Source: Psychrobacter submarinus
GTDB taxonomy: Bacteria > Pseudomonadota > Gammaproteobacteria > Pseudomonadales > Moraxellaceae
Assembly: GCF_904846685.1 (NCBI RefSeq)
Contig: NZ_CAJHBQ010000002.1
Location: 1-64,000 of the forward strand
Direction of reading: 5' to 3'
Length of the DNA: 64,000 bases
The translations under genes and the position numbers were made by a program. Shown piece by piece: positions 27,283 to 35,211 of the stretch. The notes beneath the pieces were generated by a model. The model was not told the origin of the DNA, did not search any database, and saw nothing but the letters and a program-made list of their open reading frames with translations. Each line of letters starts with the position of its first letter. Positions within the stretch are counted from its first letter, which is position 1.

Positions 27283-28032
27283 TTAAGCCACCTGTCTGTA
27301 CTCGGCAGGTGTCATATCATTAAGTGAATCATGGGGTCTTTCGGTGTTATAAACCGTGATCCATTCCTCAGTCAGTTGACTGACCTCGTTTAAATTGTTG
27401 AAAAGGTAGCAATCTAAAACCTCATTGCGATAACTGCGATTAAACCTTTCAATGTAAGCGTTCTGATAAGGACAGCCAGGCTCGATATAGTCAATATAGA
27501 TACCATGAGCCGATGCCCAGTCAGTAAATACGCTGGATGTAAACTCACTGCCGTTATCCACACGAATTTGCTTAGGGTAACCATGCCACTCGGCTAGCTG
27601 GTCAAGGTAGCGAATTACTCGGAGTGATGGAATGCTGGTACCAATATCAATGCCTAATACTTCACGGTTGTAATCATCAATCACATTAAAGGTTCGAAAG
27701 CGAATATTGTTGTGTAGTCTGTCGCTCATAAAGTCCATAGACCAAGTATGGCCCAATGCGTTTGGCACACTTAACGGCTGAGGATGACGTGTTGGTAGCC
27801 GTCTTTTAGACTTACGGCGTAGGTTTAAGTTTAACGCTGTATAAACACGGTGTACTCGCTTATGATTCCATTGATAGCCAAGCTTACGTATACGCTTAAA
27901 GCACTTTGGGAAGCCCCAACGATTGTGCTTGTCAGTAAGCTCATTTAAGACATCAATAATCTCACTATCATCAGATAGCTTAGGCTTATAGTAGTAAGCG
28001 GTTCGACTCATGCAGACCACCTGACAACTCAC
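27283..28032 (-). CDS. IS3-family transposase OrfB (DDE integrase domain)
   Basis: A 249-residue retroviral-type integrase domain. The DDE triad is visible: D in SMDFMSDRL, D in VDNGSEF and E in NAYIERFNRS, the last 35 residues after the second D as in IS3 transposases. An N-terminal HTH_21-like segment (NRWGFPKCFKRIRKLG) is present. The frame continues upstream of this GTG start to the orfA end, where A-AAA-AAG before the orfA stop would allow the usual -1 OrfAB fusion. OrfA is broken, so the full transposase is probably not made. Confidence 0.92.
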   Translation of the reverse strand: MSCQVVCMSRTAYYYKPKLSDDSEIIDVLNELTDKHNRWGFPKCFKRIRKLGYQWNHKRVHRVYTALNLNLRRKSKRRLPTRHPQPLSVPNALGHTWSMDFMSDRLHNNIRFRTFNVIDDYNREVLGIDIGTSIPSLRVIRYLDQLAEWHGYPKQIRVDNGSEFTSSVFTDWASAHGIYIDYIEPGCPYQNAYIERFNRSYRNEVLDCYLFNNLNEVSQLTEEWITVYNTERPHDSLNDMTPAEYRQVA

Positions 28033-28097
28033 TGCAATGCTGACATCATACTGCGCCTGTAACTCTTGCGCCCAGACTTTGCGCTCGAGGGCAGGCG

Positions 28098-28420
28098 CTA
28101 TAGCTTTTTTATGATATCTTCGGGCATTTGTGCTTTAAGGCTTAAGTCAGCATACATCTGTTTAAGCCTACGGTTTTCTTCTTCAAGCTCTTTTAGTCGT
28201 TTGACATCAGAGGCTTCCATACCACCGTACTTAGATTTAACTTGGCTATCGCTCCGTCTTGCGTCACTAAAACAGTCTCCCAGACGGTTTTTTAACGTTC
28301 CTCATTATAGAAAGTCGAGCTAGCAATACCGTATTTACGGCACAGCTCTTTAGCAGGTATCCTAGCTTCTGCTTCTTTTAATATGGATACGATTTGGGTC
28401 TCAGTCATTCGTTTGCTCAT
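28098..28420 (-). pseudogene. IS3-family OrfA, broken by a 65-bp insertion
   Basis: Reading from ATG at 28420 (MSKRMTETQIVSILKEAEA) gives a helix-turn-helix protein that stops after about 41 codons. The normal continuation (KYGGMEASDVKRLKELEE) resumes past a foreign 65-base segment at 28239-28303. Removing that segment and restoring one codon gives 86 residues, the usual OrfA size. The ending DIIKKL carries the slippery A-AAA-AAG. The ATG has a good AAGGAG site. Confidence 0.85.
28239..28303. other. 65-bp foreign segment inside IS3 orfA, with hairpin
   Basis: The segment lies between codons for FYN and KSKYGG of orfA. On the plus strand it contains AAAACAGTCT-CCC-AGACGGTTTT plus further T, a terminator-like hairpin with one mismatch. 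It shifts the reading frame and introduces stops. Its origin is unknown. Confidence 0.6.
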
Positions 28421-28491
28421 ATCAAAACTCCTTATGTGTATTTTATAAGAAATTCTACGTTTGAGCTGTGTTAGTTTAGGGGATAGTTACA

Positions 28492-29273
28492 ATACTGTTT
28501 CATCAACTACGGTATCGACAGTTTAAGGCATTTTACTATCATCACATGCTTGGCATGATGAAACGGGCGTTTCCAAATCTGCCGAGGTACTCGCGATTTA
28601 TAGAGCTTGTGCCGCGCAGTATCATGCCACTGTGCAGCTACTTGCAAAGCATGATGGGCGACTGTACGGGTATCAGCTATATTGATTCAACCAAGATAGC
28701 AGTTTGTCATAACAAGCGTATCTACCGTCATAAAGTCTTTAAGGGACTTGCAACCCGAGGCAAAAGCAGCATGGGCTGGTTCTATGGCTTTAAGCTGCAC
28801 GCCATTATCAATCATAAAGGTGAGCTGGTCTCCGTCAAAGTCACTGAGGGTAATACCGATGATAGAGCGCCTGTTAAGGATATGGCAACCCCTTTGTTTG
28901 GTAAGCTATTCGGTGATAGAGGCTACATCAGTAAAGCACTGAACGAGTGGCTCACAAAACACAGTGATACTAGGCTGATAACGAAACTTCGGCGTAATAT
29001 GAAACCGCAAGTACTCAAGCCGATAGATGAGGCGCTACTCAATCATCGCTCTTTGGTTGAGACGGTGTTTGGGGAGCTGAAAAACTTGTGTCAGATTGAG
29101 CATTCACGCCATCGTAGTGTCACGGGTTTTATTACAAACTTGCTGTCAGGTTTAATTGCTTATTGCTGGTTTCCCTATAAACCCACCATCAAAAATATGC
29201 CTCAGCAGGGACAGGTAGCAACATTGTAAATAGTATCAATAAGTTACAATGTGGCTTATCCCGAACTGGGGGT
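28492..29273 (+). pseudogene. IS982-family transposase, 5'-truncated, with the right IS end
   Basis: The open frame is continuous from the IS3 edge (28492: I-L-F-H-Q-L) to the stop at 29229; an internal ATG at 28546 would give 227 residues. IS982 features include RAFPNLPRYSRFIEL, the first acidic residue in SYIDSTKIAVC, then GWFYGFKLH, the second in EGNTDDRAP and GDRGYI, and E in LVETVFGELKN. About 60-80 N-terminal residues and the left IS end are missing. The right end is near 29272, with the putative terminal repeat read on the minus strand as CCCCCAGTTCGGGATAAG. It cannot encode an active transposase. Confidence 0.88.
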
Positions 29274-29275
29274 AT

Positions 29276-30052
29276 TTAGGCAAAGTGTTTACGAATAGTT
29301 TGATTGAATACTTGTGGTTGCTCAATATTTGAAATGTGTGACGCGTCAATAGTCGCGAGTGTGGCATTTGGGATATGATCGACCATATATTGACTATCGG
29401 CCACCGTCGTCACTGGGTCTTCAGTACCTGCCACCACCGTAATCGCGACATCGATATCTTTTAACTGCTCGCGAGTATCAGCGACAGCCAGCGCTTCACA
29501 ACAGCTGGCATAACCTTTGCTACTGCTAGCGGCAAGAGTGTCAGACAAGGCGTTGACGATATCAGGATGGTTACTGATAAAGCCCTCAGTAAACCAGCGC
29601 GATGCGGCTGTAGCGGCAATAGTGCTCAAACCTTCTGTTCGGACGAGCTGGGCACGGTCTTGCCAAGCTGCTTCCGTACCAATCTTGGCAGCAGTATTGC
29701 ACAGCATCAATTGATAAAAGCGGTTAGGATAATGGATGGCCAGCCATTGACCCGTCATGCCGCCCATTGAGATGCCACAGAAGAACGCTTTATCAATATT
29801 CAAGTGATCAAGCAGATCAATGACGTCTTGTCCAAGCTGATCTAAGCTATAAGGGCCTTTGGGTGCAGAAGATTTTCCATGACCACGAGTGTCATAACAG
29901 ATGATGAAATAATCGTTTTGCAAAGCATCAATTTGCGGCTGCCACATGTGGTAGTTGGTACCTAAAGAGTTGGAGAATATAAGCGCAGGGTTACGGCTAT
30001 CACCAAAAGTGACATAGTTTAAGGTAATGTCTTTATTTTCAAGTACAGGCAT
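29276..30052 (-). CDS. catD: 3-oxoadipate enol-lactone hydrolase
   Basis: A 258-residue alpha/beta hydrolase. It hydrolyses 3-oxoadipate enol-lactone to 3-oxoadipate, the step after muconolactone isomerase. Visible are the oxyanion strand IFSNSLGTNYHMW, the nucleophile serine in CGISMGGMTG, the acid near GTEDPVTT and the histidine in IDASHISNIEQP. I chose the ATG at 30052 because AAGGA lies eight bases before it; an ATG nine bases earlier overlaps that site. It is the last gene of the minus-strand cat cluster, and its stop lies a few bases from the IS982 relic. The name pcaD would suit the same activity. Confidence 0.93.
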   Translation of the reverse strand: MPVLENKDITLNYVTFGDSRNPALIFSNSLGTNYHMWQPQIDALQNDYFIICYDTRGHGKSSAPKGPYSLDQLGQDVIDLLDHLNIDKAFFCGISMGGMTGQWLAIHYPNRFYQLMLCNTAAKIGTEAAWQDRAQLVRTEGLSTIAATAASRWFTEGFISNHPDIVNALSDTLAASSSKGYASCCEALAVADTREQLKDIDVAITVVAGTEDPVTTVADSQYMVDHIPNATLATIDASHISNIEQPQVFNQTIRKHFA

Positions 30053-30133
30053 AACGATCATCCTTATTTGTCATTTTGGGGTGATTATGATGGTAGTGGC
30101 GTATAGGTTTATGGTGGTTGGCCATTAATGCAT

Positions 30134-31366
30134 TCAATGTTCAATTCGTTCAATAATCATCGCGATACCTTGTCCAACACCAATACACATCGAGCAGATG
30201 GCATAACGCTTATCCGTTTTCTCAAGTTGATTGAGTGCTGTCAAAATCAAACGTGCGCCTGATGCGCCAAGTGGGTGACCAAGCGCAATCGCACCACCAT
30301 TCGGATTGACACGCTCGCTATCGTCAGCTAATCCCAAGTCACGCGTGCAGGCTAGGGATTGCGCTGCAAAGGCTTCGTTTAATTCAATGACATCCATCTC
30401 ATCAAGTGACAGTCCAGTTTGCGCCAGTAGTTTTTTGATCGCAGGCGCTGGAGCAAAGCCCATAATACGTGGTTCGACACCTACCGTGGTGGAAGCCACA
30501 ATACGCGCACGCGGCTTGAGATTAAATTCTTTAATGGCTTGCTCTGACGCTACTAAGAAGGCTGCTGCGCCATCATTAATGCCTGAGGCATTACCAGCAG
30601 TGACTGTGCCATTTTCTTTAACGACGGCACGAAGTTTGGTTAATTTCTCAAGCGTGGTGTCTGCACGAGGATGCTCATCCTTATCGACAATGATGGGCTC
30701 ACCTTTGCGCTGCGGGATAATGACTGGGGTAATCTCGTCTTTGAAAAATCCTGATGCTTGTGCGGCATGGGTACGTTGTTGGCTGCGTAGTGCAAAGGCA
30801 TCTTGGTCAGCACGATTGATGTTGAACTGCTCAGCGACATTTTCCGCCGTTTGCGGCATGGTCTCCGTGCCATATAACTCGTCGAGCTTTGGGTTGATAA
30901 AGCGCCAGCCCATGGTAGTATCTTTTAATTTTTGGTTACGACCAAATGCCTGATTTGACTTACCCATTACAAATGGCGCACGGCTCATGCTCTCAACGCC
31001 GCCTGCGATAATGAGACTGGCTTCTCCGGCTTTAATTGCCCGTGCGGCGATGGCTAACGCATCCATTGATGAGCCGCATAAGCGGTTGACCGTAGTAGCA
31101 GGCACTTGATAAGGAAGACCTGCGAGCAATGATGACATGCGCCCGACGTTACGGTTGTCCTCACCGCTTTGATTGGCGCAACCGTAAATAACATCATCTA
31201 CTTGCACCCAATCGACATTGGTATTGCGTTCCATCAAGGCTTTAATAGGAATAGCGCCCAAATCATCGGTACGTACAGGGGCTAGACTACCACCGTAACG
31301 TCCAAAAGGCGTGCGAATGGCGTCAATAATATAAGCGTTGTTTAAATCAGTGGTCGAATCGATCAT
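30134..31366 (-). CDS. catF: 3-oxoadipyl-CoA thiolase
   Basis: A 410-residue thiolase that splits 3-oxoadipyl-CoA with CoA into succinyl-CoA and acetyl-CoA, the last step of the beta-ketoadipate pathway. The nucleophilic cysteine is in NRLCGSSMDA, the general base histidine in LGHPLGASGAR, and the second cysteine in CSMCIGVGQG. The N-terminal IDAIRTPFGRYGG is typical of PcaF/CatF rather than of acetoacetyl-CoA thiolases. It lies between catJ (34 bases upstream) and catD on the same strand, so it is part of the operon. Confidence 0.95.
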   Translation of the reverse strand: MIDSTTDLNNAYIIDAIRTPFGRYGGSLAPVRTDDLGAIPIKALMERNTNVDWVQVDDVIYGCANQSGEDNRNVGRMSSLLAGLPYQVPATTVNRLCGSSMDALAIAARAIKAGEASLIIAGGVESMSRAPFVMGKSNQAFGRNQKLKDTTMGWRFINPKLDELYGTETMPQTAENVAEQFNINRADQDAFALRSQQRTHAAQASGFFKDEITPVIIPQRKGEPIIVDKDEHPRADTTLEKLTKLRAVVKENGTVTAGNASGINDGAAAFLVASEQAIKEFNLKPRARIVASTTVGVEPRIMGFAPAPAIKKLLAQTGLSLDEMDVIELNEAFAAQSLACTRDLGLADDSERVNPNGGAIALGHPLGASGARLILTALNQLEKTDKRYAICSMCIGVGQGIAMIIERIEH

Positions 31367-31400
31367 AGTGATTATCCTAAGTTTTAATTATGAGGCGTTT

Positions 31401-32051
31401 TTATTTAGTCTCGTTAATGAGTGTGGCACCCGTTACCGCTTGTAAGTCATTAAAGCTTAGGTTTTCGACCATTTCAGTCACTACCAGCCCTTTAATCGAA
31501 ACGTCTATAACACACAGGTCGGTGAAAATTCGATCGACGCAGTTTTTGCCAGTCACAGGATAGGTAAGCTCGCTGACGATCTTGGGCTCACCAGTCTTGG
31601 TCGTATGATTGGTCATCACAAAGACTTTTTTGGCACCGATGGCTAAGTCCATAGCACCGCCAACTGCAGGTATTGCACCTTCTTCACCAGTGCTCCAGTT
31701 GGCCAAATCACCATTGGCCGCCACTTGAAACGCACCCAATACGCAAATATCAATATGACCGCCGCGCATCATGGCAAACGAGTCACCATGGTGAAAGAAG
31801 CTACCGCCATCTAACATGGTGACGTATTCCTTGCCAGCATTGATCAGCTCTGGATCTTCTTCTCCTTTGGCAGGGGGCGGGCCAAAAGCCAACAAGCCGT
31901 TTTCTGAATGTAAAAATACGTCTTTGTCATCAGGCAAGTACTTAGCGATTTTGGTGGGTAGACCAATGCCCAAATTGACATAGGCACCATCTGGAATATC
32001 TCGGGCAGCACGCTCAGCGATTTGATCCCGTGTGAGTAATGTATGGCTCAT
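31401..32051 (-). CDS. catJ: 3-oxoadipate CoA-transferase, subunit B
   Basis: A 216-residue beta subunit. The catalytic glutamate is in the HSENGLLAFGPPP motif. With CatI it moves CoA from succinyl-CoA to 3-oxoadipate. Other family marks are LGIGLPTKIAKYLP and GGAMDLAIGAKKV. The ATG follows AAGGAG at good spacing, and catI ends 26 bases upstream, so the two are co-translated from one message. The same fold is found in acetoacetate CoA-transferases; the cat context decides the substrate. Confidence 0.94.
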   Translation of the reverse strand: MSHTLLTRDQIAERAARDIPDGAYVNLGIGLPTKIAKYLPDDKDVFLHSENGLLAFGPPPAKGEEDPELINAGKEYVTMLDGGSFFHHGDSFAMMRGGHIDICVLGAFQVAANGDLANWSTGEEGAIPAVGGAMDLAIGAKKVFVMTNHTTKTGEPKIVSELTYPVTGKNCVDRIFTDLCVIDVSIKGLVVTEMVENLSFNDLQAVTGATLINETK

Positions 32052-32077
32052 GATGACGCTCCTTATGATTGACCGTA

Positions 32078-32770
32078 TTAAGCGCTGGCTGCGGTAGTAG
32101 AATGAGTAGGCTCGATTTGCACCACATGCTGCACAAAGATACCTGGCGTGATGATGTGTTCAGGATCAAGCTCACCCAGATCGACGCTTCTAGAAACTTG
32201 AGCGATCGTCACGTCAGCTGCCATGGCCATGATGGGACCAAAGTTACGTGCTGATTTTCGATAGACTAAATTGCCCCAGCGATCGCCCTGATCCGCTTTG
32301 ATTAAGGCAAAATCTGCTTTGATTGGATATTCAAGCACATAGTCTTTGCCATCGATATGGCGCGTCTCTTTACCTTCAGCAAGCAAAGTACCAAAACCCG
32401 TTGGCGTATATACCGCACCAAGTCCCATGCCAGCAGCTTGAATACGGCAGGCCAGATTGCCTTGTGGTACCAGCTCAAGCTCGATTTTTCCCGCATGATA
32501 TAGCTCGTCAAATACCCAAGAGTCTGACTGACGTGGGAACGAGCAAATGATCTTACGCACTGCCCCTGTTTTTAATAGTTTGGCAAGACCATGATCACCA
32601 TTGCCTGCATTATTGTTAATAATCACTAGGTCTTTGATATCCAAATCAATGAGCGCATCAATCAGTTCGGCAGGTTGTCCTGCCGTACCAAAACCACCAA
32701 TCATAATTGTGGCGCCGTCTTTGATTTGACTGAGCACATTCGTGATGCTTTTCTCCGCTTTGTTAATCAT
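32078..32770 (-). CDS. catI: 3-oxoadipate CoA-transferase, subunit A
   Basis: A 230-residue alpha subunit of the CoA-transferase. The CoA-binding glycine motif is MIGGFGTAGQPAELIDAL near the N-terminus. Further family segments are NNAGNGDHGLAKLL and FPRQSDSWVFDE. It pairs with the next gene (catJ) to activate 3-oxoadipate. The gene upstream, an outer-membrane protein, ends 33 bases away, which suggests read-through from catBCA. No strong ribosome site is seen before the ATG. Confidence 0.94.
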   Translation of the reverse strand: MINKAEKSITNVLSQIKDGATIMIGGFGTAGQPAELIDALIDLDIKDLVIINNNAGNGDHGLAKLLKTGAVRKIICSFPRQSDSWVFDELYHAGKIELELVPQGNLACRIQAAGMGLGAVYTPTGFGTLLAEGKETRHIDGKDYVLEYPIKADFALIKADQGDRWGNLVYRKSARNFGPIMAMAADVTIAQVSRSVDLGELDPEHIITPGIFVQHVVQIEPTHSTTAASA

Positions 32771-32803
32771 AGTTTGACCCTATTTTAGATCTTGTGGAAA
32801 TCT

Positions 32804-33631
32804 TTAGAATATTTTGGTTAGCGACGCTCTGATCACCTCTCCCTCAAAAGTATTTTTATTTGAATACTCTTTATACACGGCTATATCACCACCTAGTAGA
32901 TTAGGCGGTGAAAAATAACCCATAGATAAGCCTAAAGCGTTTCTTTCCTCGTCGCCGTCACCGGTCTCAAAAGTGTTGTAACCAACCAGGCCAACATCTA
33001 GCAAGCCGTAACTTTTGCTCAAACCCCATTCAATGATTAGCTCATCATCTAGGTCGTCACCATTAGGCATCTCATAACGACTTAAGGCACTGAGATTAAT
33101 GTCACCTTGTTGGTTGAGCTTAACGTTACCACCAAGGGTAAGCATGACGGAATCATAACCTTTGCCAGGGCTTGCAAATCGATTGCTATCATAGTCGCCA
33201 GTTTCTGCCCAATAACCGATACCACTGACTGCATCCCATCTATCGCCATGCCAGCCTAATACACCGCCCACATATAAATCACCTAAGCCTGTACGTTCAT
33301 CGACATCCTGACCACCGACTCTTAGATCTGTTTTTATAAGCGGTACAATGGCCTCTAATGTCAAATCGCCACCTAGTACCTTTTGCGGTGTGACCCATAT
33401 CGCTCGATTGGCAAGTGCGGTAACATTAACCTCGCTGTCATCTGGTAACGCCTCATTTTCATCAGCGCTATAATTTATGAGATAGCCTCTGTAATACACT
33501 CCAGGTGGTGGTACTACACTTGCTTTTATTCCTTCAATGCCTGGGACGTAGTGGGAGTCAGAAGCATGGATGGTAAATGACAAGCTAGCAGCGATAGTAA
33601 GTAGGGTGATTTTCTTCATCGTATTTTTCAT
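32804..33631 (-). CDS. Outer-membrane protein of the SphA / phenol-degradation MetA family
   Basis: About 275 residues with a Sec signal (MKKITLLTIAASLSFTIHA), then a beta-rich region ending in the terminal aromatic of an outer-membrane barrel (SLTKIF). Alternating patterns such as GDLTLEAIVPLIKTD and GLGDLYVGGVLGW fit the Phenol_MetA_deg/SphA family, thought to help uptake of aromatic compounds. I chose the ATG at 33631 since AAGGA precedes it; the longer frame begins before that site. Its place inside the cat cluster, between catA and catI, suggests entry of the aromatic substrate or a precursor. The transported compound is not known. Confidence 0.8.
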   Translation of the reverse strand: MKNTMKKITLLTIAASLSFTIHASDSHYVPGIEGIKASVVPPPGVYYRGYLINYSADENEALPDDSEVNVTALANRAIWVTPQKVLGGDLTLEAIVPLIKTDLRVGGQDVDERTGLGDLYVGGVLGWHGDRWDAVSGIGYWAETGDYDSNRFASPGKGYDSVMLTLGGNVKLNQQGDINLSALSRYEMPNGDDLDDELIIEWGLSKSYGLLDVGLVGYNTFETGDGDEERNALGLSMGYFSPPNLLGGDIAVYKEYSNKNTFEGEVIRASLTKIF

Positions 33632-33777
33632 AGAACATCCTTGTTCATATTTTATTTTATGATTGTCCAAAACTTAAGATTAGTGTTTATATTAGTCAAC
33701 CAGTTCATGAATGGATTAGTGAGTTAAAAAAGATTAGATATTAGGTTGAAAATAATGAGTGCTTACCGAAAGTTAAG

Positions 33778-33807
33778 CTTGATACCACAGCAGGGCGTGG
33801 TATCAAG
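33778..33807 (-). other. 11-bp perfect hairpin between catA and the porin gene
   Basis: CTTGATACCAC and GTGGTATCAAG flank an eight-base loop in the 262-base gap after catA. No T-tract follows on either strand, so it is more likely an mRNA processing or stability element, or a protein-binding palindrome, than a full terminator. It might lower expression of the genes after catA. Confidence 0.6.
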
Positions 33808-33893
33808 TAGATATTGAGATTATTAGTCATGACTTTTATGTAAATACCTGAAGAAGCTAGGTATTTAACTAAGTATTTAACAAAATATACTAT

Positions 33894-34817
33894 CTACCCT
33901 TGTGCACGGCGACGTGCTACCTCACTACCATGTACATCAGCTTTACTATTTTTTAACAGATGGAAGTCGAAATCGATTGAAGCATAAGGCTTATCAAGAC
34001 CTTTTTCTTTGAGCTTATCAGCGTTGTCAACCATGGTGACTTCCGGTACTAAGCCTTCACGACTGGCAAAAGCAAAGTCATCCCAAAGGTATTCATCACC
34101 ATCAATATTGATCTGCGTGGTTATTTTGCGCATACCTTCAGCACTAACGAAGAAGTGAATGTGAGCAGGGCGATTACCATGACGTCCTAAAGCACTTAAT
34201 ACTTGATCCGTCATACCACCTGGTGGTACTGAGTAACCCAGTGGCACAATACTACGAAAAGCATACTTGCCGTCACCATCAGTAATGATAGTACGACGTA
34301 GATTAAAGTCAGGTTGCGATTCATCGAAGTAAGAGTAGTTACCTAAAGTGTTGGCATGCCATGCCTCTACTTTAGCATTAGGGATAGGATTGCCATCTTC
34401 GTCATAAACATATCCTTGCATAAATAGCACTGTGCCTTCTTCATCTTCAGTACCATCATCAAGCCTCGCAAAGCCTTTTTCTTCAGGAGCACCTGATACA
34501 TATAGTGGCCCTTCAATGGTACGTATTGTGCCACCTTCTAATCCAGCCGCTTTCATATGTTCTTCAATCATTAAATCCATGAAATGATCAAAACCTAAAC
34601 CTGGTGATAAGAGGCCGGCTTCTTTGCCTAAATCGCCAATGTAAGACACACCAGTCCAGTATTCATCAGCAGTGATATTTAGATCATTAATCGTTTTCAT
34701 CAAATCGGTCACAATGCGCAGGGTGATTTCTTGCACACGTGGATTAACTTGCTCAGGGAAGTCGATCTTGCCTTTAATGAACTGTTCAGCCAATTTTTCA
34801 ATCTGCTTGTGTTCCAT
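33894..34817 (-). CDS. catA: Catechol 1,2-dioxygenase
   Basis: A 307-residue intradiol dioxygenase that opens catechol between the two hydroxyls to give cis,cis-muconate. An N-terminal helical dimer domain (about 1-105) precedes the beta-sandwich catalytic domain. Iron(III) ligands are visible: Tyr in GPLYVSGAP, Tyr in GNYSYFD, and the two histidines in RPAHIHFF. The ATG follows CAAGGAG, a strong ribosome site. It lies 60 bases after catC on the same strand. In Acinetobacter catA sits apart from catBCIJFD; here it is inside the cluster. Confidence 0.97.
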   Translation of the reverse strand: MEHKQIEKLAEQFIKGKIDFPEQVNPRVQEITLRIVTDLMKTINDLNITADEYWTGVSYIGDLGKEAGLLSPGLGFDHFMDLMIEEHMKAAGLEGGTIRTIEGPLYVSGAPEEKGFARLDDGTEDEEGTVLFMQGYVYDEDGNPIPNAKVEAWHANTLGNYSYFDESQPDFNLRRTIITDGDGKYAFRSIVPLGYSVPPGGMTDQVLSALGRHGNRPAHIHFFVSAEGMRKITTQINIDGDEYLWDDFAFASREGLVPEVTMVDNADKLKEKGLDKPYASIDFDFHLLKNSKADVHGSEVARRRAQG

Positions 34818-34877
34818 GTTCTTTCTCCTTGGGTTTAACCTGATTTGTGAGGATATCCTCGTGGTCGTTCAATCGTT

Positions 34878-35168
34878 TTAGCTGTCATTTTCACGAACAG
34901 ATGATGGGTGACGAAGTAGTGGCGTAACTTCTACTTTCATGTAAGGATAAAGAGGCAATGACATCATGATATCGTGCAGCTCTTCATTGCTCTCAACATC
35001 AAAGATACTAAAGTTTGAGTACTCGCCAGCCAATCGCCAAATATGACGCCATTTGCCTTGCTCTTGCAATTTTTGTGATAGCGCTTTTTCAGTGGCTTTT
35101 AGTTCGGCAACTTTGTCAGCATCCATATCGTTTGGTATTAAGACATCCATTCGTACGTGATATAGCAT
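34878..35168 (-). CDS. catC: Muconolactone delta-isomerase
   Basis: A 96-residue ferredoxin-like-fold enzyme that converts muconolactone to 3-oxoadipate enol-lactone. Hallmarks are the N-terminus MLYHVRMDVLIP, the catalytic glutamate segment LKATEKALSQKLQ, GKWRHIWRLAGEYSN, and the C-terminal LPLYPYMKVEVTPL. Length matches the family. The ribosome site is AAGGAAAG. It follows catB by 43 bases on the same strand. Confidence 0.97.
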   Translation of the reverse strand: MLYHVRMDVLIPNDMDADKVAELKATEKALSQKLQEQGKWRHIWRLAGEYSNFSIFDVESNEELHDIMMSLPLYPYMKVEVTPLLRHPSSVRENDS

Positions 35169-35211
35169 TATTCTTTCCTTATGGTTTTGAGCCCGTTAAT
35201 TATTTAATTCG

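Larger units (their letters stand above)
27242..28491 (-). mobile_element. IS3-family insertion sequence, inactivated
   Basis: About 1250 bp. The ends are imperfect inverted repeats starting TGTAAATACCCC (left) and, on the other strand, TGTAACTATCCCC (right), both continuing to TAACACA. The element carries orfA (disrupted) and orfB on the minus strand. No clear target duplication is seen: the left side is a lipoprotein gene, the right side is the middle of an IS982-family transposase. This implies a deletion or rearrangement after insertion. Confidence 0.9.

Noticed and set aside
28239..28303. Integron attC site, suggested by GTTAAAT on one strand
   Set aside because: No matching RYYYAAC core on the other side and no integron integrase; the stem is terminator-like instead.
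30306..30953. 215-codon plus-strand frame inside catF
   Set aside because: It is the antisense shadow of a clear thiolase gene, with no ribosome site or domain.
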